From contig CM029634.1 of NCBI GenBank assembly GCA_017311315.1, forward strand, positions 23,984,391-24,048,390: a DNA stretch of 64,000 bases, given 5' to 3'. Made by a program: the position numbers and the translations under genes. This DNA is from Dendrocalamus latiflorus. Lineage: Eukaryota; Streptophyta; Magnoliopsida; Poales; Poaceae. The notes beneath the pieces were generated by a model. The model was not told the origin of the DNA and did not search any database. It worked only from the letters and a program-made list of their open reading frames with translations. Shown one piece after another: positions 43,778-55,405 of the stretch (its first letter is position 1; every line of letters starts with the position of its first letter).

Positions 43778-46700
43778 TGTCGGAACCCGGAGTAACGACT
43801 CCTGGATCCTCTGTGTAAATCGCACTAGTCCAGGATCAGCTAGTGCACACAGTCACAACAAAGATAATAATCAAGCACAAATGACTCAATATATTAAATA
43901 AAGGGTACGGCCTTATGGCCAAGTCTTACATCAATGCTCATTGGCAAAATAAATAAAGGAAATAACTGCGGAAGCAAACTGATAAATAGCGAAGCCCAAG
44001 CCTGCCCACAGGCAAACGACAGTAAGACGCGGCCTATTCGTCCAGATCTTCACCGTAGTTGACGTCTTCCTTCTCTGTGTGGAAAAAGCAACGTGAGTAC
44101 AAACTTGTACTCAGCAGGTCACCCGGGAAAATGCAACATAATGATAAAGGCTTCAACGGAAGGCTTATAGGGTTAGTTTGCATAAAACAGCATTTAGAAA
44201 TACAGTAAGTAGATTGAAAATGCTGAATTTAATACAGTAAGTAAAAACAATACTTGAGATAGAAAATAATACCGTCAGTGCAGGCTCCGACCATACACCA
44301 ACCTAACCACGGGCATCCCACCCGGACCATCTTTTCCAAAAGATCACGTATGGATTCCATCCATCCACACGCTTTCACTGCGCAACTCTGATGAATTCCA
44401 TCCATTCACCAGATTTCAATCTCTCACGGATTCCATCCATCCGCAAGGTTTTCATCTCTCGTGGATTCCATCCATCCACAAGGTTTTCAAAAACATTTTG
44501 AAAAATAAAGTCTAATCCATGAAAAACTTTTACTCAGCATGCCCATGACCGTGGGCACGGCTATCCAGGATAGATTATACACTCTGCAGAGGTTGTACAG
44601 CTTTACCCACAAGATATGATGTCCTCATAATGTCGGCCAATACACGCTTCCTTAGGCGTGCGACTGAGTAATCATAACAAGGCCTTTACAATGCAAAGCC
44701 TTCAACCTGGCCGAGCCAACTCTAAGGTTTCACCCCAGTAAGGAATCCACCAGACCGGGACCCCCTCTTGAGCCTAGACGAGACTTCTCATGGCTTAACC
44801 ACGCTCGCCCAAGTGAGACTTCACATGGCACCAACCACGCTCACTTTCAACCTACGACTCGACTCAGATTGGGACTTCACAAATTATTCAGCCAGGGCTG
44901 TCCCATACCAGCCATGTGGTAGTACGATTAGGGCTTTGCAACAGTAGCTCACAGACCGGTCCTTAATTGACTCAGGCCCAACCATATACCCCTGTGCACG
45001 ACAATCAACCACTGCGGCTCCAACCAACAGGGCATGCCTACACCCACCAATCTAACCAAATGCCTAAGTCTAAACCAGTTTTACATTTATTTTCAAAATA
45101 GTTTCATAAACCTCCTTGACTCACCAAAGTCAAGAGTATATCATTTCATGTGAAAGGGTTTGTCATTTTATGTGAAAAGGCATCCAAAACAAATATTATA
45201 TCTAAGCAGTCTAAGCATTTGATATAAATTTCTCTAGCCAACACTAATGTATTAACTAGAGTTTGAATCTAGGGTGACAAGGTATTGAGGAATTTCAATA
45301 TCAATGGAGGGATTAACAAGTAGGCATTAACTAAATTTAAGACTGAATTGAAATACGTTGGATAAAAGTATGCATGCAATATAGTTTAAAACAACATAGT
45401 TTTATTTTGAAAACTGGGATCAACATGATCAAGGAGGGTGACTTGCCTTGCTCTTCAAATTGGTTTGAATCTTCGTCGTCGAAATTTCCCGAATCGTCGA
45501 AGTCTACACGTGAAAACAACCCACCAAATTCAAATAAATTCAAATTAAATTCAAAATGAACTCAAATATTTTAATTGAGGCTAGAAATGGATAGAGGGGA
45601 ATTTTTGATGAATTTAGAAATTTGAATGGGCCAAATCGGAGTTAGAACGAAGAAGAACGGGCTCCGGGATGGAAAAAGGGAATTTTTGGGATTATTTTTC
45701 TAAAGAAAATTGGATTATGACGTCAGCATTGCGTCAGCGAGGAGTTTCCTTTTCGGCCGGAATTATTTTTGTACAGGAAAATGGGGGGAGGGGCTGACAT
45801 GTGGGCCCATGGTCTATGGACTGGGTCCACGGACCCGGGGAGTTGGTGAGGTGGTACGGGGGAGGGGCCGGGCTGGCGTGGCGCCAACGGGGCGGGACAG
45901 CGCCGACGTGGCGGCCAACGGGCGCCACCTAGGCTGCCACGTGGGCACGGCGCGCAGGCGTGGCCGGCCGGCCGGAGTGGGGGCTCGGGCACCGGGGTCT
46001 CGCCGGCGATTGGCGGCGCGGCTGCCGGCGGCGAGGTGCGGAGGAGGGAGAGGGTGGCACGGGGAGTCGCGTGGTGGGTGCGAGGAGTACCGGGGGCGGA
46101 CGGAGACGACCGGCGGCGAGGAAGAGGCGGCGGAGACGCTCGGGCGACGGCGGGGCTAGCGCTCCGGTGACCGGGGAGCACGGAAGACCGGCGGAGAGGC
46201 TTCGCGGCGAGGTGATGGAGGCGATGGTGGCGCCGTCGGGGCTTGGGGAGCAGCTGCGCGCCGGCGATTGCTCGCCGAAGTTGGCGACGGCGGCGGGGGC
46301 GAATGCGCACGGCGCGAGGGCGAAGGAGAGCTCGGGGAGGGGGAGGAGAGGCGGAGCGAGGTGGAGCGAGTTGGGGCGGCACTCGGGGCGGCTTTTATAG
46401 GGGCGGAGGGGCAACGGGGCACCGGGGATTTCTCGCCGGAGGCGTGGGATCGTGGCGGCGGTTGCGGGGAAGGAAGTGGGAGGTGGGCGCGAATCCGGCG
46501 GGGTGGAGCGCGCGAGTCCTGCGGAAGGGGTTGGGGAGTGGGCGGCGCACGCGGGAGGTGGGGAGTGGCCGGGAAGGGCGGAGGAGGTCGTTGCGGGCGG
46601 CGGCGGCGCGAGGTGGAAGAAGAGGCGCGGGGGAGACGGCCCTGACCGGTGGGCCCGGGCTGCAGAGAGAGAAGGGGTGAGGGAGGCTGCCGGGTGGGGC

Positions 46701-47380
46701 CCGGCCGGCAGAGAAACAGGGAGAGGAGAGGGGCGCCGACAGGTGGGGCCGAGGCGCAGCGAGAGAGAGAGGTGCGTGGCGGGGATGAGGCCACGTGGCC
46801 AAGGTGGCGGATCGGGTGGCGGAGGGAGAAGGGCGACGTGGGCGGCATCTGGCCGTCCACGTGGTGGCCGGAGGGAGGGGCTGGGGGATTTATTTTTGGA
46901 TTTTGATTTTTGGATTTTTCAGAAAAGCCCAGAAATTCCAATAAGCCTCAGAAAAATACCAAATAACTTCCAAAAATTCCAGAAAAATTCAGAGAATCTC
47001 CTGGAGACATTTGGAACTTAATAAAATATTTCCAACTAATGTTGGTCTCTAATTTTCATACTTTAAAATACTTTTTAATTTAAAAATACATTTTCAAACT
47101 CCAGAAAAACCAGGGAACCAAATAAAAGCCAAATAACTCTAAATAATTAATTTGAATTAGGATTTTTATATAAAATCAAAATATCCTTTTATTTAATAAT
47201 ATTTTTGGGTTTTTCTTAAAATGCTTTTCAAATCCAGCTTTTTCAAAAACAGAAATCCAGGGCAAATCCAACTTTAAACTTTAGGCACAACAATACTTGA
47301 ATTTAATTCAGATTTTATTTTAATATTATTTATTTATTCATTACTTCATTTTAATTTTATTAAAAATCTGGGCTGTTACA
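43778..47380 (-). repeat. Family C LTR1 (3' LTR, 3603 bp)
   Basis: Reads TGTAACAGCCCAG...GGTTCCGACA on the minus strand. It contains a TATA box CTATAAAAGC on the minus strand at 46391-46400, inside an extremely GC-rich, CpG-rich block (about 45790-46870). Open frames there (proline/arginine- or glycine-rich) overlap on both strands and show no domain; I regard them as non-coding. Confidence 0.9.
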
Positions 47381-48055
47381 ATCTACCCCCCTTAAACAGA
47401 ATCTCGTCCCCGAGATTCGCACGGGCTAGCAGAGAAATAGGTTTGGATCTTACCCGGTGTGGCTTGAGCTGAGGTTTGGTTTAAACATCCCTTCACGAAG
47501 GTCGTTGGCAGTTGGTGCTCCAGCTTGATGCTTCCAAAGACTAGGAAAGAGGAGACTCAAGGCAAATGAAGGAATAGGGGATATTTTGCACAGCCCAAAA
47601 CTGAATTTTAACTTTATTAAGACCCTTATTAACCTCATAATAAGTAATAGTTATGGCTGTCGACAAAAGAGAAAACTTGACAGCTCATAACCTCGTCTAC
47701 TATCTAGCTTAACAACTTAAACTAAAGAGGTAAGAGTTGTCTTGGTGTCATCCTTCGCAGCTCTCGAGGTACAAAGCATGATCCTTCCATGAAAAGATTG
47801 AAGTGGCGACAGAGTCGAAGAATTCCAACTGTTTCCTTCTATAGTCGTTTTGGAACAAGGGAAGACGAAGAAATAGGTTTTTTCAAAAATGACATATAGA
47901 CGAGAAAGAATTGAGATAAGGATAAGCAAAGATTAAGGGGTAAGAATAAGCAAAACTTTTGAAATTACTGTTTAGTAAAATAAGTCCTTAGGGTCAAACC
48001 ATTCTACTCTACCAACGGTCGCGTCTTAGTATCGTCATGGCTCTGATACCACCTT
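47381..48055 (-). other. Family C internal region 1 (675 bp, non-coding)
   Basis: Primer site at 48040-48051 (TGGTATCAGAGC on the minus strand) and polypurine tract next to 47381. Two short minus-strand frames (62 and 70 codons) show no similarity I recognise. The internal region is tiny compared with the 3.6-kb LTRs. Confidence 0.85.
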
Positions 48056-51000
48056 TGTCGGAACCCGGAGTAACGACTCCTGGATCCTCTGTGTAAATCG
48101 CACTAGTCCAGGATCAGCTAGTGCACACAGTCACAACAAAGATAATAATCAAGCACAAATGACTCAATATATTAAATAAAGGGTACGGCCTTATGGCCAA
48201 GTCTTACATCAATGCTCATTGGCAAAATAAATAAAGGAAATAACTGCGGAAGCAAACTGATAAATAGCGAAGCCCAAGCCTGCCCACAGGCAAACGACAG
48301 TAAGACGCGGCCTATTCGTCCAGATCTTCACCGTAGTTGACGTCTTCCTTCTCTGTGTGGAAAAAGCAACGTGAGTACAAACTTGTACTCAGCAGGTCAC
48401 CCGGGAAAATGCAACATAATGATAAAGGCTTCAACGGAAGGCTTATAGGGTTAGTTTGCATAAAACAGCATTTAGAAATACAGTAAGTAGATTGAAAATG
48501 CTGAATTTAATACAGTAAGTAAAAACAATACTTGAGATAGAAAATAATACCGTCAGTGCAGGCTCCGACCATACACCAACCTAACCACGGGCATCCCACC
48601 CGGACCATCTTTTCCAAAAGATCACGTATGGATTCCATCCATCCACACGCTTTCACTGCGCAACTCTGATGAATTCCATCCATTCACCAGATTTCAATCT
48701 CTCACGGATTCCATCCATCCGCAAGGTTTTCATCTCTCGTGGATTCCATCCATCCACAAGGTTTTCAAAAACATTTTGAAAAATAAAGTCTAATCCATGA
48801 AAAACTTTTACTCAGCATGCCCATGACCGTGGGCACGGCTATCCAGGATAGATTATACACTCTGCAGAGGTTGTACAGCTTTACCCACAAGATATGATGT
48901 CCTCATAATGTCGGCCAATACACGCTTCCTTAGGCGTGCGACTGAGTAATCATAACAAGGCCTTTACAATGCAAAGCCTTCAACCTGGCCGAGCCAACTC
49001 TAAGGTTTCACCCCAGTAAGGAATCCACCAGACCGGGACCCCCTCTTGAGCCTAGACGAGACTTCTCATGGCTTAACCACGCTCGCCCAAGTGAGACTTC
49101 ACATGGCACCAACCACGCTCACTTTCAACCTACGACTCGACTCAGATTGGGACTTCACAAATTATTCAGCCAGGGCTGTCCCATACCAGCCATGTGGTAG
49201 TACGATTAGGGCTTTGCAACAGTAGCTCACAGACCGGTCCTTAATTGACTCAGGCCCAACCATATACCCCTGTGCACGACAATCAACCACTGCGGCTCCA
49301 ACCAACAGGGCATGCCTACACCCACCAATCTAACCAAATGCCTAAGTCTAAACCAGTTTTACATTTATTTTCAAAATAGTTTCATAAACCTCCTTGACTC
49401 ACCAAAGTCAAGAGTATATCATTTCATGTGAAAGGGTTTGTCATTTTATGTGAAAAGGCATCCAAAACAAATATTATATCTAAGCAGTCTAAGCATTTGA
49501 TATAAATTTCTCTAGCCAACACTAATGTATTAACTAGAGTTTGAATCTAGGGTGACAAGGTATTGAGGAATTTCAATATCAATGGAGGGATTAACAAGTA
49601 GGCATTAACTAAATTTAAGACTGAATTGAAATACGTTGGATAAAAGTATGCATGCAATATAGTTTAAAACAACATAGTTTTATTTTGAAAACTGGGATCA
49701 ACATGATCAAGGAGGGTGACTTGCCTTGCTCTTCAAATTGGTTTGAATCTTCGTCGTCGAAATTTCCCGAATCGTCGAAGTCTACACGTGAAAACAACCC
49801 ACCAAATTCAAATAAATTCAAATTAAATTCAAAATGAACTCAAATATTTTAATTGAGGCTAGAAATGGATAGAGGGGAATTTTTGATGAATTTAGAAATT
49901 TGAATGGGCCAAATCGGAGTTAGAACGAAGAAGAACGGGCTCCGGGATGGAAAAAGGGAATTTTTGGGATTATTTTTCTAAAGAAAATTGGATTATGACG
50001 TCAGCATTGCGTCAGCGAGGAGTTTCCTTTTCGGCCGGAATTATTTTTGTACAGGAAAATGGGGGGAGGGGCTGACATGTGGGCCCATGGTCTATGGACT
50101 GGGTCCACGGACCCGGGGAGTTGGTGAGGTGGTACGGGGGAGGGGCCGGGCTGGCGTGGCGCCAACGGGGCGGGACAGCGCCGACGTGGCGGCCAACGGG
50201 CGCCACCTGGGCTGCCACGTGGGCACGGCGCGCAGGCGTGGCCGGCCGGCCGGAGTGGGGGCTCGGGCACCGGGGTCTCGCCGGCGATTGGCGGCGCGGC
50301 TGCCGGCGGCGAGGTGCGGAGGAGGGAGAGGGTGGCACGGGGAGTCGCGTGGTGGGTGCGAGGAGTACCGGGGGCGGACGGAGACGACCGGCGGCGAGGA
50401 AGAGGCGGCGGAGACGCTCGGGCGACGGCGGGGCTAGCGCTCCGGTGACCGGGGAGCACGGAAGACCGGCGGAGAGGCTTCGCGGCGAGGTGATGGAGGC
50501 GATGGTGGCGCCGTCGGGGCTTGGGGAGCAGCTGCGCGCCGGCGATTGCTCGCCGAAGTTGGCGACGGCGGCGGGGGCGAATGCGCACGGCGCGAGGGCG
50601 AAGGAGAGCTCGGGGAGGGGGAGGAGAGGCGGAGCGAGGTGGAGCGAGTTGGGGCGGCACTCGGGGCGGCTTTTATAGGGGCGGAGGGGCAACGGGGCAC
50701 CGGGGATTTCTCGCCGGAGGCGTGGGATCGTGGCGGCGGTTGCGGGGAAGGAAGTGGGAGGTGGGCGCGAATCCGGCGGGGTGGAGCGCGCGAGTCCTGC
50801 GGAAGGGGTTGGGGAGTGGGCGGCGCACGCGGGAGGTGGGGAGTGGCCGGGAAGGGCGGAGGAGGTCGTTGCGGGCGGCGGCGGCGCGAGGTGGAAGAAG
50901 AGGCGCGGGGGAGACGGCCCTGACCGGTGGGCCCGGGCTGCAGAGAGAGAAGGGGTGAGGGAGGCTGCCGGGTGGGGCCCGGCCGGCAGAGAAACAGGGA

Positions 51001-51658
51001 GAGGAGAGGGGCGCCGACAGGTGGGGCCGAGGCGCAGCGAGAGAGAGAGGTGCGTGGCGGGGATGAGGCCACGTGGCCAAGGTGGCGGATCGGGTGGCGG
51101 AGGGAGAAGGGCGACGTGGGCGGCATCTGGCCGTCCACGTGGCGGCCGGAGGGAGGGGCTGGGGGATTTATTTTTGGATTTTGATTTTTGGATTTTTCAG
51201 AAAAGCCCAGAAATTCCAATAAGCCTCAGAAAAATACCAAATAACTTCCAAAAATTCCAGAAAAATTCAGAGAATCTCCTGGAGACATTTGGAACTTAAT
51301 AAAATATTTCCAACTAATGTTGGTCTCTAATTTTCATACTTTAAAATACTTTTTAATTTAAAAATACATTTTCAAACTCCAGAAAAACCAGGGAACCAAA
51401 TAAAAGCCAAATAACTCTAAATAATTAATTTGAATTAGGATTTTTATATAAAATCAAAATATCCTTTTATTTAATAATATTTTTGGGTTTTTCTTAAAAT
51501 GCTTTTCAAATCCAGCTTTTTCAAAAACAGAAATCCAGGGCAAATCCAACTTTAAACTTTAGGCACAACAATACTTAAATTTAATTCAGATTTTATTTTA
51601 ATATTATTTATTTATTCATTACTTCATTTTAATTTTATTAAAAATCTGGGCTGTTACA
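48056..51658 (-). repeat. Family C LTR2 (central LTR, 3603 bp)
   Basis: Near-identical to LTR1, offset by exactly 4278 bases. TATA box on the minus strand at 50669-50678. This is the only promoter-containing LTR upstream of internal region 1. Confidence 0.9.
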
Positions 51659-52333
51659 ATCTACCCCCCTTAAACAGAATCTCGTCCCCGAGATTCGCAC
51701 GGGCTAGCAGAGAAATAGGTTTGGATCTTACCCGGTGTGGCTTGAGCTGAGGTTTGGTTTAAACATCCCTTCACGAAGGTCGTTGGCAGTTGGTGCTCCA
51801 GCTTGATGCTTCCAAAGACTAGGAAAGAGGAGACTCAAGGCAAAGGAAGGAATAGGGGATATTTTGCACAGCCCAAAACTGAATTTTAACTTTATTAAGA
51901 CCCTTATTAACCTCATAATAAGTAATAGTTATGGCTGTCGACAAAAGAGAAAACTTGACAGCTCATAACCTCGTCTACTATCTAGCTTAACAACTTAAAC
52001 TAAAGAGGTAAGAGTTGTCTTGGTGTCATCCTTCGCAGCTCTCGAGGTACAAAGCGTGATCCTTCCATGAAAAGATTGAAGTGGCGACAGAGTCGAAGAA
52101 TTCCAACTGTTTCCTTCTATAGTCGTTTTGGAACAAGGGAAGACGAAGAAATAGGTTTTTTCAAAAATGACATATAGACGAGAAAGAATTGAGATAAGGA
52201 TAAGCAAAGATTAAGGGGTAAGAATAAGCAAAACTTTTGAAATTACTGTTTAGTAAAATAAGTCCTTAGGGTCAAACCATTCTACTCTACCAACGGTCGC
52301 GTCTTAGTATCGTCATAGCTCTGATACCACCTT
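51659..52333 (-). other. Family C internal region 2 (675 bp, non-coding)
   Basis: Copy of internal region 1, with an intact primer site at 52318-52329 and three substitutions relative to copy 1. Confidence 0.85.
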
Positions 52334-52551
52334 TGTCGGAACCCGGAGTAACGACTCCTGGATCCTCTGTGTAAATCGCACTAGTCCAGGATCAGCTAGT
52401 GCACACAGTCACAACAAAGATAATAATCCAGGGCAAATCCAACTTTAAACTTTAGGCACAACAATACTTAAATTTAATTCAGATTTTATTTTAATATTAT
52501 TTATTTATTCATTACTTCATTTTAATTTTATTAAAAATCTGGGCTGTTACA
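52334..52551 (-). repeat. Family C LTR3 (5' LTR, internally deleted to 218 bp)
   Basis: Keeps both LTR termini but lacks 3385 bases, including the promoter. The junction at 52425-52428 is AATC, a 4-base sequence present at both deletion edges of the full LTR, which indicates a microhomology-mediated deletion. It shares the A of LTR2 (51577) rather than the G of LTR1 (47299). Confidence 0.9.
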
Positions 52552-52556
52552 GTCAC

Positions 52557-55197
52557 CGAGGCTCCTCCCCGAACCACCGCCGTCGCACGCCGCCGGCCCG
52601 CCACCGTGCCCCTCCTTCCCCGCCGACTGCACCAGGAGATCCACCAGTACACGGAGACTGTATTCCACGCAACTCCCGAACCTCTCCGACCCCCACTCGC
52701 CGCCGACGCTGTCGCCTTCTTCTTCCTCTGCCCGACCGCCTCCCGGAGCGACCTCAAAAGGGTAAGCCGCCCTTATGGGGTAGGCAAAGCCTCCCCGCCC
52801 ACTTGGTTACCAGCACGATTCCCTTCTTCCCCTCGCTCCCGCGGTGCGCGTTCGAGCCCCGGCTCCGCGCCTGCGGTCGAGCGATTTCTTTTAAAACTTC
52901 CCGCTGACAGGTGGGCCCCTCCTGTCAGCCTGTGCAGTGGGCAGCCGACTGACCGCTGGGCCCCACAGGTCAGTGACACCCCTGCACAGAACCCGCGCTG
53001 ACAGATGGACCCCATGAACAGTACCTGGACCCACTCGTCAGCGGCACAGCAGAAAAATAAATTAAAATAAAAAGAAACTGACATGTGGGACCCACTGTCA
53101 GAAATTTAATAATTTTTGGAATTTACTGAACTGAGAACTTCAAATAATCATAACTTATTCATTTTAACTCCAAATTGAATGGGACAAATTTCTAAATTCA
53201 TATAAAATCAAGATCTATCCAATGGAACTAAAATAATAATTTTTAAAGTTCATTTGAATTTCTGGTGATCTTTTGAGTGATGGATTGCTTTTCTTTTATG
53301 TGGGTATTTCGCACGATTAAATAGCATACGAAGCTCAAGAGGAAGAGATTGAGGCCGCAGCACTAGAAGCCCCGGACAATCAAGCACCCGACCACTGTGA
53401 CGAAGGCGAGTCAATGCTTTGATCATGTTGAACCTACATTTCTGCAAATTACTTTGTTTTAAATTAACAAATTGCATGCTGTTATTTATATGCAAAGACA
53501 TGCTAAATTTAATATTCTAGTTATATGCCACTGTTTACCTTGAATAATATTACACCCTCTGTTGAAATATTTGAATGAATGAACCTTGTCGCCCTAGTAA
53601 AAATTTAACAGTAGCATTTCGAAAATAAGTCCCTAATAATATGCTACGCTTAGTACTGCATTGCTATACATGGGGCGCTGAAAATGCCCCAAAACGTCAT
53701 CAACATGTTGAATCATGAGAACTGGTTTGGGCAGTCATAGTGGGAATGGCTGGCATATTTCGATATGATTATTTTATGCCCCCAAAATTCCCAACTTGCT
53801 TTAATGTCTGGGCGGATTGGTTCGAGGGTGTGTATGTGTGGTGCAGTGGAAGCACAAAAGTGAGTTAATGATGGTTTAAAAGTGGGTTAGTGGTAGACCG
53901 CCCAGATGCCACTAAGGACTGAATCTTGTCATGATCTCCCTTGTAAAACAGTGCAACCACAAGTCCGTAAATTACGACTTGGCTAAGTAAAAATTTCGAA
54001 GTTCTGGAATCATCTCATTGGTAGGGGGTTGAAGGGGTTACGCTATGGCAAGGGGGCCTGAAGGGACACCAGTGGAGGGTGAAGTTTCCCAGCTGTCCTA
54101 CGTTGCGGAGAGGAAGAAGCCGGCTGCGTAGTGGCTGGGGGAAACATCCCGCGCACAGATGGGACCCACCGCAAGTGGGCAGTCTCCCATAAATGTGAGA
54201 TGAGAAAAGAACATAGATACTTTGAAAAGTCACTGTGATGGTCTGCTCAACCACATGTCTAAGGTATCATGTGGGTCAACGAGTTGATTGTCTCTTGTGG
54301 TGAAAGTGTACAAACTCTGCAGAGTCAAAACTATTCGAATAGCCGTGCCCACGGTCAAGGGCAGACATGGGAACTTAACCAGATATAGTTCTATTTCAAA
54401 ATGCTTTATGATGGGTTGGAAAAGTGAAAGGGCAGTGTAAGGCCCTAGTTTGGAATTGTCCTGGGTGTCGTCCCAGTGGTAAGTTAAGCGGCTATAACGC
54501 TGAAGAATTGCTATATGGTGCAGATGCCATGTAATGGTGGATGGAATCTGAATCACTATTATTACTGCATTCAACATATACGTGTGTTCAAAATGCTAGG
54601 TCTTAGGGAATCTTTATATAATTGTATTCAAAAGCACTCTTCGCAAAAGAAAATAAACCTAAGCCATCATTTGGTTAGCCATACATGTTATATACTGCAT
54701 TCTGTGTGTTGATTCGCTGAGCACGGGGTCGGAGTGCTCACGCTCGCTTTGCGGCAAAAATCCAGAAGCAGGAGCGCAAGACCACTACGCCTACGAGGAA
54801 GCTCCCGCTACGGAGGAGAAGAACGACGAAGGAAACTAAGGCGTAGGCTTCGTTGATTAGACATGGACAAGTGGACATCCGGCGTTGTGTGCACGTATGT
54901 TACTAGTTAGCTGGTGACATATAATGCACACAGTACCTTCCAGTCGCTTGCCTGTGGATTTGGGTTTGCTTCTGCTGTATTTCCGCTGTGCGTATTTGTA
55001 ATAATGACATTTAGCCTAGTCGGCCCCTTTTGTAAACTCTATCACCCGACGTGGTGTATTTCAATTTATGTAATATAATGGTTGATTATGCGATGTATGA
55101 AATGATTCAGCAATGTACCTGTGTGCACTAACTACTGATCCAGGGATTAGTGCAGTGAAACACAGTAAGATTCAGATTGAAAAATCTGGGTCTGACA
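52557..55197 (+). repeat. Family B 5' LTR, second part
   Basis: Resumes after the family C duplication and runs to TCTGACA just before the primer site. It contains blocks shared with family A LTRs (AACTTCAAATAATCATAACT-like; TTGATCATGTTGAACCTAC). Confidence 0.8.
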
Positions 55198-55201
55198 GCG
55201 C

Positions 55202-55213
55202 TGGTATCAGAGC
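55202..55213 (+). promoter_or_regulatory. Family B primer binding site (initiator Met-tRNA)
   Basis: TGGTATCAGAGC, four bases after the LTR end at 55197; the canonical plant Met-tRNA primer site. Confidence 0.9.
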
Positions 55214-55405
55214 ATACGACTGCAGGGTAAAAGCCATAGAATGGTCGTTAGAAGCACCTTAGGGTGGTAATTTCTAAATGTACAAAAAGCATTTATGAAA
55301 ATATAGCGTACTATTGCTACTCGTACCCTTCCTAGTTCTACGCCCCTTCACTTTTTCAATTGATTATTTTAAAGCGTTACTAATGCAAAGTAATTGCTTT
55401 CACAG

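Larger units (their letters stand above)
43778..52551 (-). mobile_element. Family C: tandem LTR-internal-LTR-internal-LTR element
   Basis: It is bounded by a perfect GTCAC duplication (43773-43777, 52552-52556). Reading on the minus strand, the order is LTR3 (52551-52334, mostly deleted), internal 2, LTR2 (51658-48056), internal 1 and LTR1 (47380-43778). Each internal part has a TGGTATCAGAGC primer site after one LTR and a purine tract AAGGGGGGTAGAT before the next. The repeat unit is 4278 bp. By eye the two units differ only at 45931/50209, 46865/51143, 47299/51577, 47567/51845, 47778/52056 and 48039/52317. No gag or pol is present. A dimeric arrangement like this arises by unequal recombination between LTRs of identical elements or by insertion of a multi-LTR molecule. 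Confidence 0.9.

Noticed and set aside
45723..46941. Proline/arginine-rich and glycine-rich frames of up to 261 codons, duplicated at 50001-51219
   Set aside because: They overlap on both strands in a GC-rich LTR promoter block. Composition, not coding, explains the lack of stops.
43778..52333. Assembly artefact as the cause of the 4278-bp duplication
   Set aside because: The units differ at several positions, the third LTR carries its own deletion, and a single exact GTCAC duplication encloses the whole structure. It cannot be fully excluded without long reads.
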